From Alviniconcha marisindica (lineage: Eukaryota; Mollusca; Gastropoda; Provannidae), in contig JABMCL010000013.1 in the NCBI GenBank assembly GCA_018857735.1, forward strand, positions 176,001-240,000: a stretch of 64,000 bases of DNA, given 5' to 3'. A model generated the notes under the pieces. It searched no databases, was not told the origin of the DNA, and saw only the letters and a list, made by a program, of their open reading frames with translations. This document shows, piece after piece, positions 25,025 through 35,576 of this stretch (the first letter of the stretch is position 1; each line of letters begins with the position of its first letter). A program made the translations under genes and the position numbers.

Positions 25025-28000
25025 AACTGTTCAGGCCCCCCACCCCCCACCCCACCCCATCCCCTTTCACTAAAGTAATATCTTCTTTTCCCTTGTTTCA
25101 GAACCTTGTGTCTCTTAACTTGACCAACTGTGTGTCCTTGTCACCAAGGGCCATAACCCAGTGCCTAAGTGGACTACCTCTTCTCCGCACCCTTATCCTA
25201 AAGCAAACCAAGATCAACGACCAAGTCATGCATGTCATTGCGACTTGTCTACCTCGTCTCACACACCTGGACCTTCATGCATGCCCAGTCACTGACAAAG
25301 GCGCCGTCTGGTTCTGCGGTGACCATGGCGATTTTGATCCAGTGTGTAGAGACCTAACTCTGCTAGACATCAGTGCCACAAAGATCAACCTGCCAGGCTG
25401 CAGCGCTATTGTGCAGTGTTACCCTAAACTTCGCTACCTCAGTTACCCAGACTCCATTGAGGCTGTAGCCCGTCTGCACAAAGGGGGGGCTGACAAAGTG
25501 AACGACGTGAGCAACAAACCAGGAACTTCCAGCAACGAGGGAGCAGGGCCTTCCAACAGTGACATTGCCAGTGAGAGGGAAGGGTCACACCCGCTTCAAC
25601 CAGACCAGCACAGACTAGAGATCCTGCACGCTACTGCTCTCCGGTGTCGCAGGATCGACCCTGACAGCGTGTGGCTAGCGTGCTGCCATTGCCCCAACGT
25701 GCGAGAGGTGTACTGGTACCAGGATGCCACAGACGAGGCCCTGGGACACCTAGCATTGCTTCAGCACCTCTCTGTGTTGGAAGTGACCAGCGACAAGCCT
25801 CGGGCTGTCACCTTCCACGGCGGTGTGCTGCCGTTGCTGCGGGCGCGGGGTGAGGAGATGCAGTCGCTGGGTTTGTACGACGTCCAGGACACAGACCTGG
25901 GGCTCCTGGGGTCGCTGTGTCCGAAGCTTCGCCGCCTCAAGGTGGTGTCCATGTATGAAGAAGCAGACTTTTGCCATTCCTACCTCACTGCCCAGCAGCG
26001 GGCATCCAGCTTCACGGTGCTGCAGCAGCTGACGATCGTGTTCGGGACGGTCACCACGCGGCTGGACTCTCATGACGTGGAACATCTTCTGGTCAATGCC
26101 CACAACCTGCAGAAGCTGCACCTGATTGATGTCCACTGCTTGACCGATGACGTCATCATCACAGCACTCTCTACCCACGGGTTTTTGTACCTCGAACAGG
26201 TGTGGGTTGGTCTGCTGGTCATTTTCATCAATCTTTTCGTTATTGGGTTGGGGTCATTCTTTCTTTCTTTCTTTTGACGCATTTTTGTTTTTTGGTTAAT
26301 GGTAACTACAACATAGATTCATGTACGTATGTACCATTCATAACATAACATTGCTTGAATGGCATCGTGATTAATATTCAGGATGAATATACTGTGAGTG
26401 ATTGTAAATTATGTGTTTTAGTCTGAAAAAGAGATTTGGTTTTTATTAGTTTTTTTCGGCCGGCTATTAGGGGTTTATATATTTTTTATTTATTGGTATT
26501 CCAGTTTGCTTCTCCCTCTCTTAGTTAAAAGCGTCATTCGCCTGTTATATTTAGTTACACTTTAAAAAACAACAACATTTATGATTGCAGAAGGATAAAC
26601 ATACTTCTGCCAGTTCATGTAAGTAGAAGGCCAGAGACTGCACATTTGGCTTCGGCATGCAACAGCTATAACTGTCCACGGAGTGGAGGGTACGCGTGCG
26701 CAATGATGATGATCACTTCCGGTTCGCGCGCTTTGTTTACTGCTTCACGTGCCTTATCTGTCGTCTTTCAAATGTGATTTTGCTACGTAAGAACAAGCTA
26801 AACTGGATTCTACATATGTGAACGCTGTTAAGTTTTATTATGACAAAACACAACATGCTTGTTTGCAGGTTGTGTTTTGTTGTAGTAAATAGCGTTTTTT
26901 TTTTAACCTTTTATGTGTTTGGGTCTTCTTTTAGAATGCAAGCAGTCATTCTTGTTTCAGAATTGTGTGTGTGTACGTGTTTTTTTGTTTGTTTTGTTTT
27001 GTTGTGTGTGTGTGTGTGTTCCTTAACGTTGGACGATTTGAGGGAAGCGAAGACCTATCTTTTTATTTTTCTTATGCCAACTTAGTCAGCACGAGGACCA
27101 GCCAAAGACAATGACGGATGGGCAGCTTGGCGGTGCCCGCACGAGTACTGACAGTGACATAAGTGATGAGACCCAGAGCATCCTCAGGTCCATGCAAACC
27201 ATGATGGGCACACTTATCCGAAAAGTCAGCGACATTGAAAACAACTGCGGCGAGGAACTGAGCGATAGACGATGATGCTGACAGTGTGTGTGATGAGTCA
27301 GTGAACACTGCCATGGGGGGAGGAGCGGGGGGGGGGGGGGGGGGGGGGGGAGACGGCGAAAACACAGACGCATGTAGCAGTGTTTCGACCAGGGGCCGAG
27401 GCGGTACATAGATTAGGGCCCCGGTGCTAAGTAGTGGAGAATTGAGGAAACGCAGATAGGCCTGCAAGAAAGAATCACGCTCGCCTTCTCAATGTTCAGA
27501 AGTTTATCACGACAGCCACATCCGCTGTGGTCAACACGTCTGACCAGAGATGTAGTGTAGTGTCTCTGGTCTGACAAGCTACACTGCGTGCCACGGCACT
27601 CGCTGGCCAGTCTGCGAGCGAAGAGCAGAATTCCTCGCGCTTCCGGTAGAAGCAGCCATTGATTTGTTAGCATCAAATGGTAACGTTATTGCTCTGCTAA
27701 GCACGGCTCCACAAGAACTGTCCATTCGCAGACGATACCAGCTGCAACACGCACTACCAAAAGACATGGCATCGTTGTGTAGCAACAACAGCCTCCCAAT
27801 TACTGACAAACTTTTCGGTGACTTTGTCGATAAAGCGATCAAAACAGCAAGAGAGACTTTCAAAATCTAGAATTACCACTCGTGCAGCCAGCGCCGCCAC
27901 ACCCCTACAAACGTGGACAAAACTATTGGCCTTTTTTTAGGACAGACCTCCCTCCCTCCCCACAGTACAGTCAGCGGGGAACTTGCTACAGCAGCCTCAG

Positions 28001-28939
28001 AGGGCGAGGGAAACCTTGGAACCAAAGAGACCGGTAGGGAAGTTCAAGCGGTGGGGTGGGGATCACTAACAGCAAGAAATCAGAATGTTGAACCAAAGGA
28101 GGTAAGATATTTCTGTGACAGCGTACTTTGTACACTAGTCCATTGCACGCTAGTCCATTGCGCATGCGCGAAAATCTAAGTCAAAGCAAAGATTATATAA
28201 TCTTTGGTGAAAGGGGTGTATTACAAAAACAGTCAGAGGCTTTCAGAGCAGTTGCATGCCGAAGCTAAATTACTACGGACATGCAAGGCGGCTTACGTCG
28301 TAAGGTGTAACTTTGTCCGAGATTTGGCTGAGGCAGGTAACAGCTGTGGCTTTTGGTCCAGTCCCACCCACTCCATCCTTTGTCTTGATTTAAGGGGCTG
28401 CTCTTTTGAGCAGGTATAAAAATATTCATTTCATTCAGGGATATGACAGTGTACGTCATATGGTTCTAAACGAGTGATCATGGCGCAGGCGTACCCCCTA
28501 AGCCGCAGCAGTTTCCCGCCTCAGCCAGTCCCGGACAAAGCTGCACCTTGCGAGGTAAGCCCTGCATGTCCGTAGAAACTAAATAACGCCCACGGGCAGC
28601 AGGCTTGAGTCAGCTTCCTGCCCTACAGCGCTTGGGGCTGATTCAAAGATGAAATGCTTAACTTGAAAACATTTGTTGTTGTTGTTGTCATTGTTAATAT
28701 TATTATTACTATAATTTTGGCATTACCTGTAATTTCACCCTCGTTTTCTTGCTCCCCAGGTGCAGCTGGAGTCATGTGACCAGGTGACGGTCAACAGTCT
28801 GACTCAGTTGGTGGCCTCGTCCAGCCCGCTGTCCCAGCTGACCCTCAAGCGCTGTCAGCTGGTCACTTACCACGACTTCCAACAGCTCAAGGCTCTCACC
28901 AGAGCTGAGGGTCTAGACCTCACCATTGAGTGGGACTGA
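22426..28939 (+). CDS. Leucine-rich-repeat protein, RNI/AMN1-type, four coding exons
   Basis: Four GT-AG exons with matching phases give about 535 residues. The N-terminal ~110 residues are predicted helical (STLKQICINVIARNFERLW, then GPFDDLPGQLCQDILHKLLN and LRLLRKSHLQLLLVPQITE). They are followed by repeats of the cysteine-containing RNI kind: NLVSLNLTNC, LLRTLILKQTKINDQVMHVI, LTHLDLHACPVTDKG, LTLLDISATKI and, later, LQKLHLIDVHCLTDDVI. A Ser/Asn/Gly-rich low-complexity insert (about KVNDVSNKPGTSSNEGAG) splits the repeats. Such proteins often act as substrate-binding arms of ubiquitin ligases, but no F-box, BTB or SOCS box is certain here, so the function is unassigned. The start is uncertain: ATG at 22426 or 22435, or an unseen upstream exon. 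Confidence 0.8.
22586..23519 (+). other. Second intron of the LRR gene
   Basis: AT-rich and without recognisable elements except (TG)n runs at about 23350-23422 and 23465-23480. Confidence 0.6.
23520..23689 (+). CDS. LRR protein, second coding exon
   Basis: Acceptor TTACAG follows a (TG)n-rich intron end; the donor is GTATTT. It encodes PGQLCQDILHKLLNLRLLRK and the first half-repeat ANTISAQALDILTLRCK, joining in phase to NLVSLNLTNC in the next exon. Confidence 0.85.
23878..24163. repeat. Tandem repeat of ~57 bp in the third intron of the LRR gene
   Basis: About five diverged copies of a unit containing GTCAGGTGGTATCACCTGAA, GAGAACTG and TTTCTGCCAGTTTTTGCAC. The embedded GGTATCACCTGAAGAGAAC resembles a short palindrome. 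The open frames over it are not thought to be genes. Confidence 0.8.
24830..25020. repeat. (CT)n ... (GT)n ... (GA)n compound microsatellite
   Basis: About 60 bases of CT (24831-24891) and about 60 bases of GA (24960-25020) lie 70 bases apart and are reverse complements, so they could form a hairpin. The GA arm ends about 80 bases before the acceptor of the third coding exon. Confidence 0.95.
25102..26199 (+). CDS. LRR protein, third coding exon (main repeat block)
   Basis: A 1098-base exon, phase 0 at both ends, between TTTCAG and GTGTGG. It encodes 366 residues with about nine leucine-rich repeats and the Ser/Gly/Asn-rich insert at roughly 25490-25600. It is GC-richer than its introns, as expected for real coding sequence. 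Confidence 0.92.
27111..28100 (+). pseudogene. Decayed retroelement ORF1, resembling DIRS-type Gag
   Basis: An ATG at 27111 opens MTDGQLGGARTSTDSDISDE and continues with a coiled-coil-like LRSMQTMMGTLIRKVSDIEN. A frameshift near 27275 follows, then a poly-G run. A later frame (27650-27870) has SIRRRYQLQHALPKDMASLC and ITDKLFGDFVDKAIKTARE, a pattern like the RRR...LFG segment of DIRS and Ngaro ORF1 proteins, followed by a proline-rich tail. No reverse transcriptase or tyrosine recombinase was seen. It sits in the last intron of the LRR gene. The family call rests on motif memory. Confidence 0.45.
28480..28554 (+). CDS. Possible alternative first exon joining the last LRR exon in frame
   Basis: An ATG opens 25 codons (MAQAYPLSRSSFPPQPVPDK, then AAPCE) that end exactly at a strong donor, GAG/GTAAGC, in phase 0, which matches the phase 0 start of the exon at 28760. 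The region is GC- and CpG-rich. If used, it would yield a short protein of 84 residues. It may instead belong to the nearby retroelement or be chance. Confidence 0.25.
28760..28939 (+). CDS. LRR protein, last coding exon
   Basis: Follows CCCCAG and encodes VQLESCDQVTVNSLTQLVAS, two further repeat strands (SQLTLKRCQL), and the end AEGLDLTIEWD before TGA. LYLEQ of the previous exon joins VQLESC as a perfect repeat. The 3' end of this exon is copied several times downstream. Confidence 0.88.
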   Translation: MQLESCDQVTVNSLTQLVASSSPLSQLTLKRCQLVTYHDFQQLKALTRAEGLDLTIEWD

Positions 28940-29735
28940 GGTTGTTCGTCGTTAGCTGATTTTTTTGCCACGATTTGCAAACTGCCAAATGCTTTCCCCT
29001 AAAGCTGGGTGTCTAGACCTTACCATTTCAGTAAGAATGGGGTTGTTGGGCACTGCCAACTGATGGTCTCTGACCACGACTTCCAACAGTGCCAGGTTCT
29101 CACCGAAGCTAAAGGTCTAGACCTCACCCCTGAGGAAGACAGAGGTTGTTGGGGGTTGCCAGCTGATAGTCTCTGAGTATAACTTCCAAGAGCGTAGCTG
29201 AAGCTTAGAATCTTAATCTAACCATTGTGTGGGGCTGAGCTTGCTGGGCACTGCCAGCAGATGACCTCTGACCATGACTTCCAACAGTGCCAGGTTCTCA
29301 CCGAAGCAGAGCATCTAGACCTCACCATTGAGTAAGACTGAGGTTGTTAAGGATTGCCAACTGATAGCCTCTGACTACGACTTCCATCAGCGTAGCACTT
29401 TTGCTGAAACTTAGGTTCTTGATGTAACCATTGGGTGGGACTGAGGTTGTTCGACTTTGCCAGCTGATGCTTTTCTGAACACAAGTTCCAGCAGTTCAAC
29501 ACTCTCGCCAAAGGTAAGGGTCTAGACCTCACCAATGAATGGGACTGAGGTTGTCGGTGGCGCTAGCTGATGGTCTCTGACAACAGCTTCCAGCATCTCA
29601 AGGTTCCCGCTGACGTTTAAGATCCAAACCTAACCATTTAGTGGAACTGAGGTTGTTCGATGTTGCTGGCTGATGGTCTCGGACCATGACTTCCGACAGC
29701 TGAGGGCCTGGGACTCACTACTGAGTGGGACCCAA
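28850..29735 (+). repeat. Diverged tandem copies of the last LRR exon end
   Basis: The coding segment from ACGACTTCCAACAG through GGTCTAGACCTCACCATTGA and GTGGGACTGAGGTTGTT recurs about seven times after the stop codon with a period of roughly 110-130 bases. Each copy carries recognisable versions of TCTAGACCTCACC, GGGACTGAGGTTGTT, GCCAGCTGATGGTCTCTGAC and GACTTCCAACAG. The genuine exon end is the first unit. The copies have stops and shifts. Confidence 0.88.
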
Positions 29736-29799
29736 GCTGCTGGCTGTTGCCTGGTGGTCAGTTAGTTGTTAGGACCCTTACCAACAGGTCAACGGTCTT

Positions 29800-30410
29800 T
29801 GGAGTGCCTTTTGACAGTGTTTGGGAGTGTGATATTTAAGTATCAGGGTTTCTTTCAGCAGACCTTTAGCATAGTGCTTTTATTTTGGGACCTTAAGCTT
29901 GCGGGGACGTTTGGATTTCAAGGTTTCTTACAGAACCTTTAGCCTAGTGTCTTACAGAACCTTTACCCTAGTGTCTTACGGGACCTTTAGCCTAGTGTCT
30001 TGACCACAGCCATAGGACTGTGAGGACATTATTTTAGACATATGTTTCTTACTGCAGACCTTTAGCTTAATGTCGTGACCATAGTCATAGGACAGTGAGG
30101 ACATTTAGACATCAGGGTTTCTTCCAGGGGGCCTTTGCTTTATCCAGGTGTCTGGACCTCAGGGTTGTGAGGAATTGTTCGGATATGTGGGTTTCTTCCA
30201 TCAAGTCTTTATTATAGTGTCTTATTGGCCTTATTATTGCAACGAAAGTTTAGCTGTCAGGCGCATGTCATTAGCCAGGCATTTGGACTTCAGGACTGTG
30301 TACAATGTTTAAATATTTAGCTTGTATAAACCATATGATTGTGATGAACATTTAGAGGTCGTAGTTTCTTCCCAAAGGATTTTAGCCAGGTATTTTTACC
30401 TCAGGAGGTA
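29800..30410 (+). repeat. Second degenerate tandem array downstream of the LRR gene
   Basis: A unit of about 80-90 bases built from GTGAGGACATTTAGACATCA, GGGTTTCTTCCAGCAGACCT, TTAGCCTAGTGTCTTGACC and ACAGCCATAGGACTGTGAGG recurs about six times with indels. A three-fold CAGAACCTTTAGCCTAGTGT burst lies at 29930-30000. No canonical AATAAA was found between the stop codon and this array's end. Confidence 0.7.
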
Positions 30411-30586
30411 GCATAAAGCTCCTGTTCTTAACAACTGAAGTTGTTTACCAGAGCTGAAGAGAAAAAGGTTTTCCCCTAAAAAAAATTATTTTTTATATGT
30501 ATAACAAAATATATATATTTTGATCAGTGTATTCGGGTGTTGCATGTTGCACATTCTTTGCGATTCTGATGTTCAATGATTTAATT

Positions 30587-30589
<3 letters not shown>

Positions 30590-30650
<61 letters not shown>
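30590..30650. repeat. (CT)n microsatellite
   Basis: Uninterrupted CT dinucleotides grading into CCTCCT and C-runs. The surrounding 30420-31060 shows no gene. Confidence 0.95.
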
Positions 30651-30654
<4 letters not shown>

Positions 30655-31061
30655 CCTCCTCCTCCTCCCCCCACCCCCCTTGAGCTGTTGGGGGGTACTG
30701 CAGGTGTGTGTGTGTGTTGCCCAAAACATAGCATTGTTTAATTCACGAAATAGGCTGTTAGTTAGCCTACTTTTATAAATTATTATCATCGTGATGATGC
30801 TTGAGCAGCGTGCAGTCAGCTTTCAGTAACTGGTTTTGGGAGTATTTAGTGTTTATACACACAGACAGACAAACGAGAAAGTCGTTTATCTAATCGGAGA
30901 CGTGAAAAGCTGATGTAACACTCAAAACTCTCTCTCTCTCTCTCTGTGTTTCTGCTGCACAACCACTAACAGTGACATAATGTTCAATATGATAAAGGAG
31001 GTCACTTTACGGAAGAAGAAGCCAACACCGAACTGTGGTACCAGCAATAAGTAAACATTTT

Positions 31062-31126
31062 GCTTTACGTCCACAGAAGTGAGGTGGCTTATTAGGACCC
31101 GGGGGGGGGGGGGGGGGGGGGGGGGG
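31062..31126 (-). mobile_element. SINE-like fragment ending in a 26-base G run
   Basis: TTTGCTTTACGTCCACAGAA followed by GGCTTATTAGGACC matches the element at 35577-35741 and, inverted, those at 40960 and 62180. Here it ends in (G)26 at 31101-31126. Confidence 0.5.
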
Positions 31127-31371
31127 AAGGCCCGACTACGCGTACCGACCCGGAAGACCGAGGAGGCCATGGACCGCTACCAGAACAACCAAACTGTTAA
31201 GGCAGTGTCCCCTCGCCGTTGTGCAGCAACTAGTGTACTACGCAATTGCTGTTTCAACTGCTGTGTGGAGCAGAGTCACAAGGACAATGTCCGTAGCAGT
31301 ACTGTCGAGTACCAGCGTGATTCTCAAGGTTGTCACAATTAACATGTAGCCAGTGGAGAAGCGCTGCTATG

Positions 31372-31627
31372 GCGCTCGGCGTCAACAGCCCTACCTACCT
31401 GGCCGGTAAGGGAACTCGATGGGCACAAGGTGAGGCTCGCAAATGGACGGTAAGTAAGTAAATTGGTGTTTTACGCCCAGTTTACTTACTTACCGCTCGC
31501 AAATGGACGATAAGTAAGTAAATTGGTGTTTTACGCCCAGTTTACTTACTTACCGTCCATTTGCGAGCCTCACATTGTGCCCATTCAGTTCGCTTACCGG
31601 CCAGGTAGGGCTGTTGACGCCGAGCGC
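31372..31627. repeat. 256-bp near-perfect palindrome (foldback element)
   Basis: The left arm starts GCGCTCGGCGTCAACAGCCC and continues through TGGCCGGTAAG, GATGGGCACAA and GAGGCTCGCAAATGGACGGT. The right arm is its reverse complement and ends GGGCTGTTGACGCCGAGCGC. The centre holds two direct copies of GTAAGTAAATTGGTGTTTTA, each itself flanked by an inverted TTTACTTACTTACC. Arms are at least 90 bases with few mismatches. No transposase was seen. Confidence 0.85.
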
Positions 31628-31770
31628 CGATCGAGTCATCCTCTGGACATTTCTTGGCTAGGGTTGTAAAAGTAACGGGTTGCTGAGTTCAGCCGTGGTT
31701 TGGGTTTCTTTGGGAAAGGGTCAATGAACGTTTTGCAGAATGTGGGCACAGTGACAGGGCCCGAGTGGAC

Positions 31771-32101
31771 GGAGTCTTCAGCGGAAGATATGTAGGGAAC
31801 CAAAACAAAAACTGAGAGTCGTCAGCGAAAGATATGTAGGGAAACAAGAGAAAAAGAGTCATGACAGAGTCATCAGCTGAAGATGTGTAGGGAAACAAGA
31901 GAAAAAGAGTCACGACAGAGTCGTCAGCGGAAAATACGTAGGGAAACAAGAGAAAAAGAGGCATGACACAGAGTCATCAGCGGAAGATATGTAGGGAAAC
32001 AAGAGAAAAAGAGTCATGACAGAGTCGTCAACGGAAGATATGTAGGAAACGAGTCGTGACAGAGTCGTCAGCGGAAGATGTGTAGGGAAACAAGAGAAGA
32101 C
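31771..32101. repeat. 51-bp minisatellite
   Basis: About six copies of AGAGTCRTCAGCGGAAGATA followed by TGTAGGGAAACAAGAGAAAA and AGAGTCATGAC. Because 51 is a multiple of three, the minus strand shows a 17-residue repeating peptide (FLLFPYTSSADDSVMTL), but it is frameshifted by a short copy at about 32040. Confidence 0.85.
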
Positions 32102-33106
32102 GAGTGAGCAGACTGACGATGATACACATCATATAATTATACCATGTGCGCCGGTTCAGGTCACTGGCACACAAAACCAACAGAAAAGGAAACTCTTTTG
32201 TTCCCACTGCAGTTCGTCTCCTCAACAGGGCATGATCAGCCATCTGAACTTAACCATTCCGTATGGTTCTGTTAGGGTAGAACATTCCGTATGGTTCTAT
32301 TAGGGTAGAACATGCGTTGTTAGGTTTGAACTATGGTGTGTATGGATCCAGCGATGCGCAAGTGTGTCTGGTTGACGATAGTAGTGGTCTGTGTATATAG
32401 GTTGGGTGAGGAGTATGGGTGTGGGTGTCCGGGGAGGTGGGCTAGAGGTACATGTTCCTGCTGTGATAATTTGCATCATGGATTTTGTTTTTAATCCAGT
32501 ATGTCTGTTCATTCTCATTGTCAAGTTAAACGCTTTTGACGTTACTCTGGTGTTCTTTTCCCAGTTTTTGTTTTGTTTTTGTTTTTTTAAATTAATGAGC
32601 CTTAAGTAGTTAGCTGAATTGCCCTGTGAGGGATGATGGAAGTATATTGACTTGACTTGAGATTTCGTTTATATAGCAGATTATATGCTGCGAGAGCAGT
32701 GCCTTCACTAAACCACATCCAGCGCTGGTGTTACTGGGCCGAGTGAAAGAACGCCGGCGGAATGCACACCAACAAAACTGTTTATAAAGGCTAAACACAC
32801 GAAAGGTTAAAAAGAAAGGTGGTTTCAATAGGGCAACAAAAAATACACTAGCAGTCAACTTAGATTTTTTTTCTCTCCCCATTTTGTTCATAAAGACACG
32901 CACGAACGATTAACCAAACAGCTTCTTCAATGATGTACACTAAATTCTGATTCTTGCGGGGTCGTGTTGTTGTTGTTTTTGTTTGTGTGTGTGTGTGTGT
33001 GTGTGTGTGAATATGTGTTGTGCATGTGTGTATGTAAACGCCGATGAATAACTAAAACCAGCACAGCTGCATTTGACCTTAACTTGTCTTCATTCAGTAC
33101 ACCCAC

Positions 33107-33109
33107 ACA

Positions 33110-33190
<81 letters not shown>
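33107..33190. repeat. (CACG)n then (CA)n microsatellite
   Basis: A GCAC tetramer run followed by a pure CA run. Further (GT)n-rich stretches lie at 32984-33010 and 33414-33515. No gene was recognised between 32110 and 33600. Confidence 0.95.
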
Positions 33191-33191
<1 letters not shown>

Positions 33192-33649
33192 ACATACCAC
33201 ATTTCGTTCACTTAGGACATGCAACTGACACGATCGATCGATTATTATGTAAGATATGCACGACATTCTGCTCTGCTAGTGTTACGGGACTGGCTGAAAT
33301 CTTGCCAGTGAAGGGCACACCAAATACGGCCCACACTGGCTGTGATGGAAAGACTAGACAAGCATATATAAAGCAATCGCCGCGGGTGGTGTCTTCCACC
33401 ACGCCACCCTACCCCGTGTGTGTGTGTGTGTGTGTGTTGTGTGTGTGTGTGTGTGTGTGTTGTGTTGTGTTGTATGTGTGCGTGCGCGCGCGTACTTGCG
33501 TGTGTGTGTGTGTTCTCCATGAGCCTGGGTATTCCCAACTGGAGTGTCCACTAAAATAATGTTAATATTTCAACAACAACAGTGCGCTACTCAGTAACTT
33601 GAAAATTAATCTAGAGTTCAAAATAAGATAGGCTACATATGCGTGGAGG

Positions 33650-34205
33650 CTACCGTGGTGTCATACAGCTGGGCGTAATTGGCTGTGGTGGTGGTGGTGG
33701 TCTTTGTTGTGGCTTGAGTGCCCACTTAAAAAAAGAAGAAGCACAAATGGTTAAAAGGGTTGAGATATTTACAGGGAGCTGGGCTCGTGGGTATGGGGCT
33801 GTGGGAGTAGACTGCAGGTTGTGGAGGCTGCTGCCAAGCTGGTTCTGGAATGACTGGAGTGAAGTTACTGAGGTGATGGCAGTCAGATGATGGTTCCAGT
33901 CTATTATGGTGCAGGACAAGAAGTTAAACAGGATAGGATGATTGGTGCGCTCCTGGTGTAGACACTGTGCTCCTCTTGTCCTGGGGTCTGCATGTTGGCA
34001 GAAGCCGGTGAGGTTGATGTCGACCAACCCGCTGCTGATCCGGTACAGCATCTGGAGTCGGTTGTGTGGCCTGCGTTTTTCAAGGCTGTTCCATTTCAGA
34101 CTGTCGAGCAGCGATTGTACGGTACCAGGTGTCCTGTCTCTGAAGTTGTTGCAGGCGTACCTTGCTGCTCGACGCTGTACCCTTTCAAGCAGCTGGCCGT
34201 CTTTC
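33650..34205 (-). mobile_element. LINE fragment, C-terminal end of a reverse transcriptase ORF
   Basis: On minus, the frame encodes MLYRISSGLVDINLTGF, then QERTNHPILFNFL and TIIDWNHHLTAITSVTSLQS, a pattern typical of the last ~100 residues of CR1/Jockey-like LINE proteins (…RTN…SFFPRTI.DWN.LP…). An earlier part in a shifted frame lies to 34205. No full domain remains. Confidence 0.7.
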
Positions 34206-34622
34206 TGTTTGTAGGGATATTGAATGACTAATGTTTATTATGTGTTTATGTGTAATGTTGTGTAAAAAGATATTTCTTCTTATTGAGCTAATGCTTGATA
34301 TTGCAAAACTGACAGGTCGTCTTCATGTGTGTCTTTGTATTGTCTTGTCTTTGATGGTTAAATTGTATGGTTTGTTTTTGTATATTTACGTGTTGCATTG
34401 GAGATTATTAATTTTGTGGTTGTATGAAAAAGCCAAACGAGGTTGTTGTCATAATGCTGAAGTTTTAGCACGGCTGAGTCGTAACCGATATGCCACTCAC
34501 CCAGTTAGGCAGCTAGTGTCATGTGACTTACATTTTCGCGGGCTTTTCCAAGGAAGTTTTGGAAACAGATATGCAGAACTGGCAAGCAGAACGGATGTAG
34601 ATAAAAAGTTCTGCCTTTGTGA

Positions 34623-34623
<1 letters not shown>

Positions 34624-34661
<38 letters not shown>

Positions 34662-34760
34662 CTACGTAAGTAAGTAAGTAAGTAAGTAAGTAAGTTGGTG
34701 TTTTACTCCCAGTCAACCAGTGCGGCTATATCAGGACGATGCCTTTGTGGCCCTTGACCG
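34624..34760. repeat. (GTAA)n tract with a dispersed TTGGTGTTTTACTCCCAG element
   Basis: About 70 bases of GTAA repeats lead into TTGGTGTTTTACTCCCAGTC and CGGCTATATCAGGACGATG. The same GTAAGTAAGT...GGTGTTTTACGCCCAG unit forms the core of the palindrome at 31.4 kb and the satellite at 36.4 kb. Confidence 0.8.
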
Positions 34761-35576
34761 CATTTCATTTATACTGTATATAATTATATACTTTTAGGTT
34801 TTATAGAAATAATATGTGTTCATTTCAGTGTAGTGCAACAGTTAGGGCTACTGACCAGGAACCGGCTGCTGAACTGTTGAACCGGCTGTAAGTGATGGGA
34901 TGGTGAAGACGAAACGCCAGCTTTGCTTTGCCGGTCTCGTGATGGATGTCTGTCTGTCTCGTGTCGCCGCGTGTTGTTCTACACCACGTTCGTCGTCCGC
35001 AGTTTTGTTTTCTACGCGCACGTACACTCTCATCAGTGGCACACCAGCGTCTTTGGTTTAAACAAAGTTTGTCTCTTTTATAACAATAAATTAACAACAT
35101 AACGGTTGGGCCGTGCAACAAACAAAAATACTTATACGGCCCGAATCGTACATAAACTGATGACGTCACAAATATCTATATGATTAACAACATGGCGAAC
35201 ATAAAAGGAACTTGTAATAAAGATGATATTAATATTTTAGCGCATGCGTGTGCGCGTGCGTGCGTGTGTGTGTGCGCACGCGTGCGTGCGCGCGCGCGCG
35301 TGTGTGTGTGTGTGTGTGTCTGCGCGTGCGTATTTGGGTGTGTGACCGGGTAGCCAGCCAGTCTTTTGTCTTCAATATCTTTTACTTCTCTGTGTGTGTG
35401 TGGAGGGGTGGGGATGTTGGGCGAGGGGGGGGGGGGGGGGGGGTGGCCGTATATCAACATCAGTCGTTTTTTTTTGCACTGACTCACATCCTACTCCGGT
35501 CCGTCAAAAATGACATATAATTAAACTAATCACAGTATAATAATATAATAATAATAAATAATCACAGTTTCCTTCC

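Noticed and set aside
25750..26178. 142-codon minus frame
   Set aside because: Antisense shadow of the GC-rich main LRR exon.
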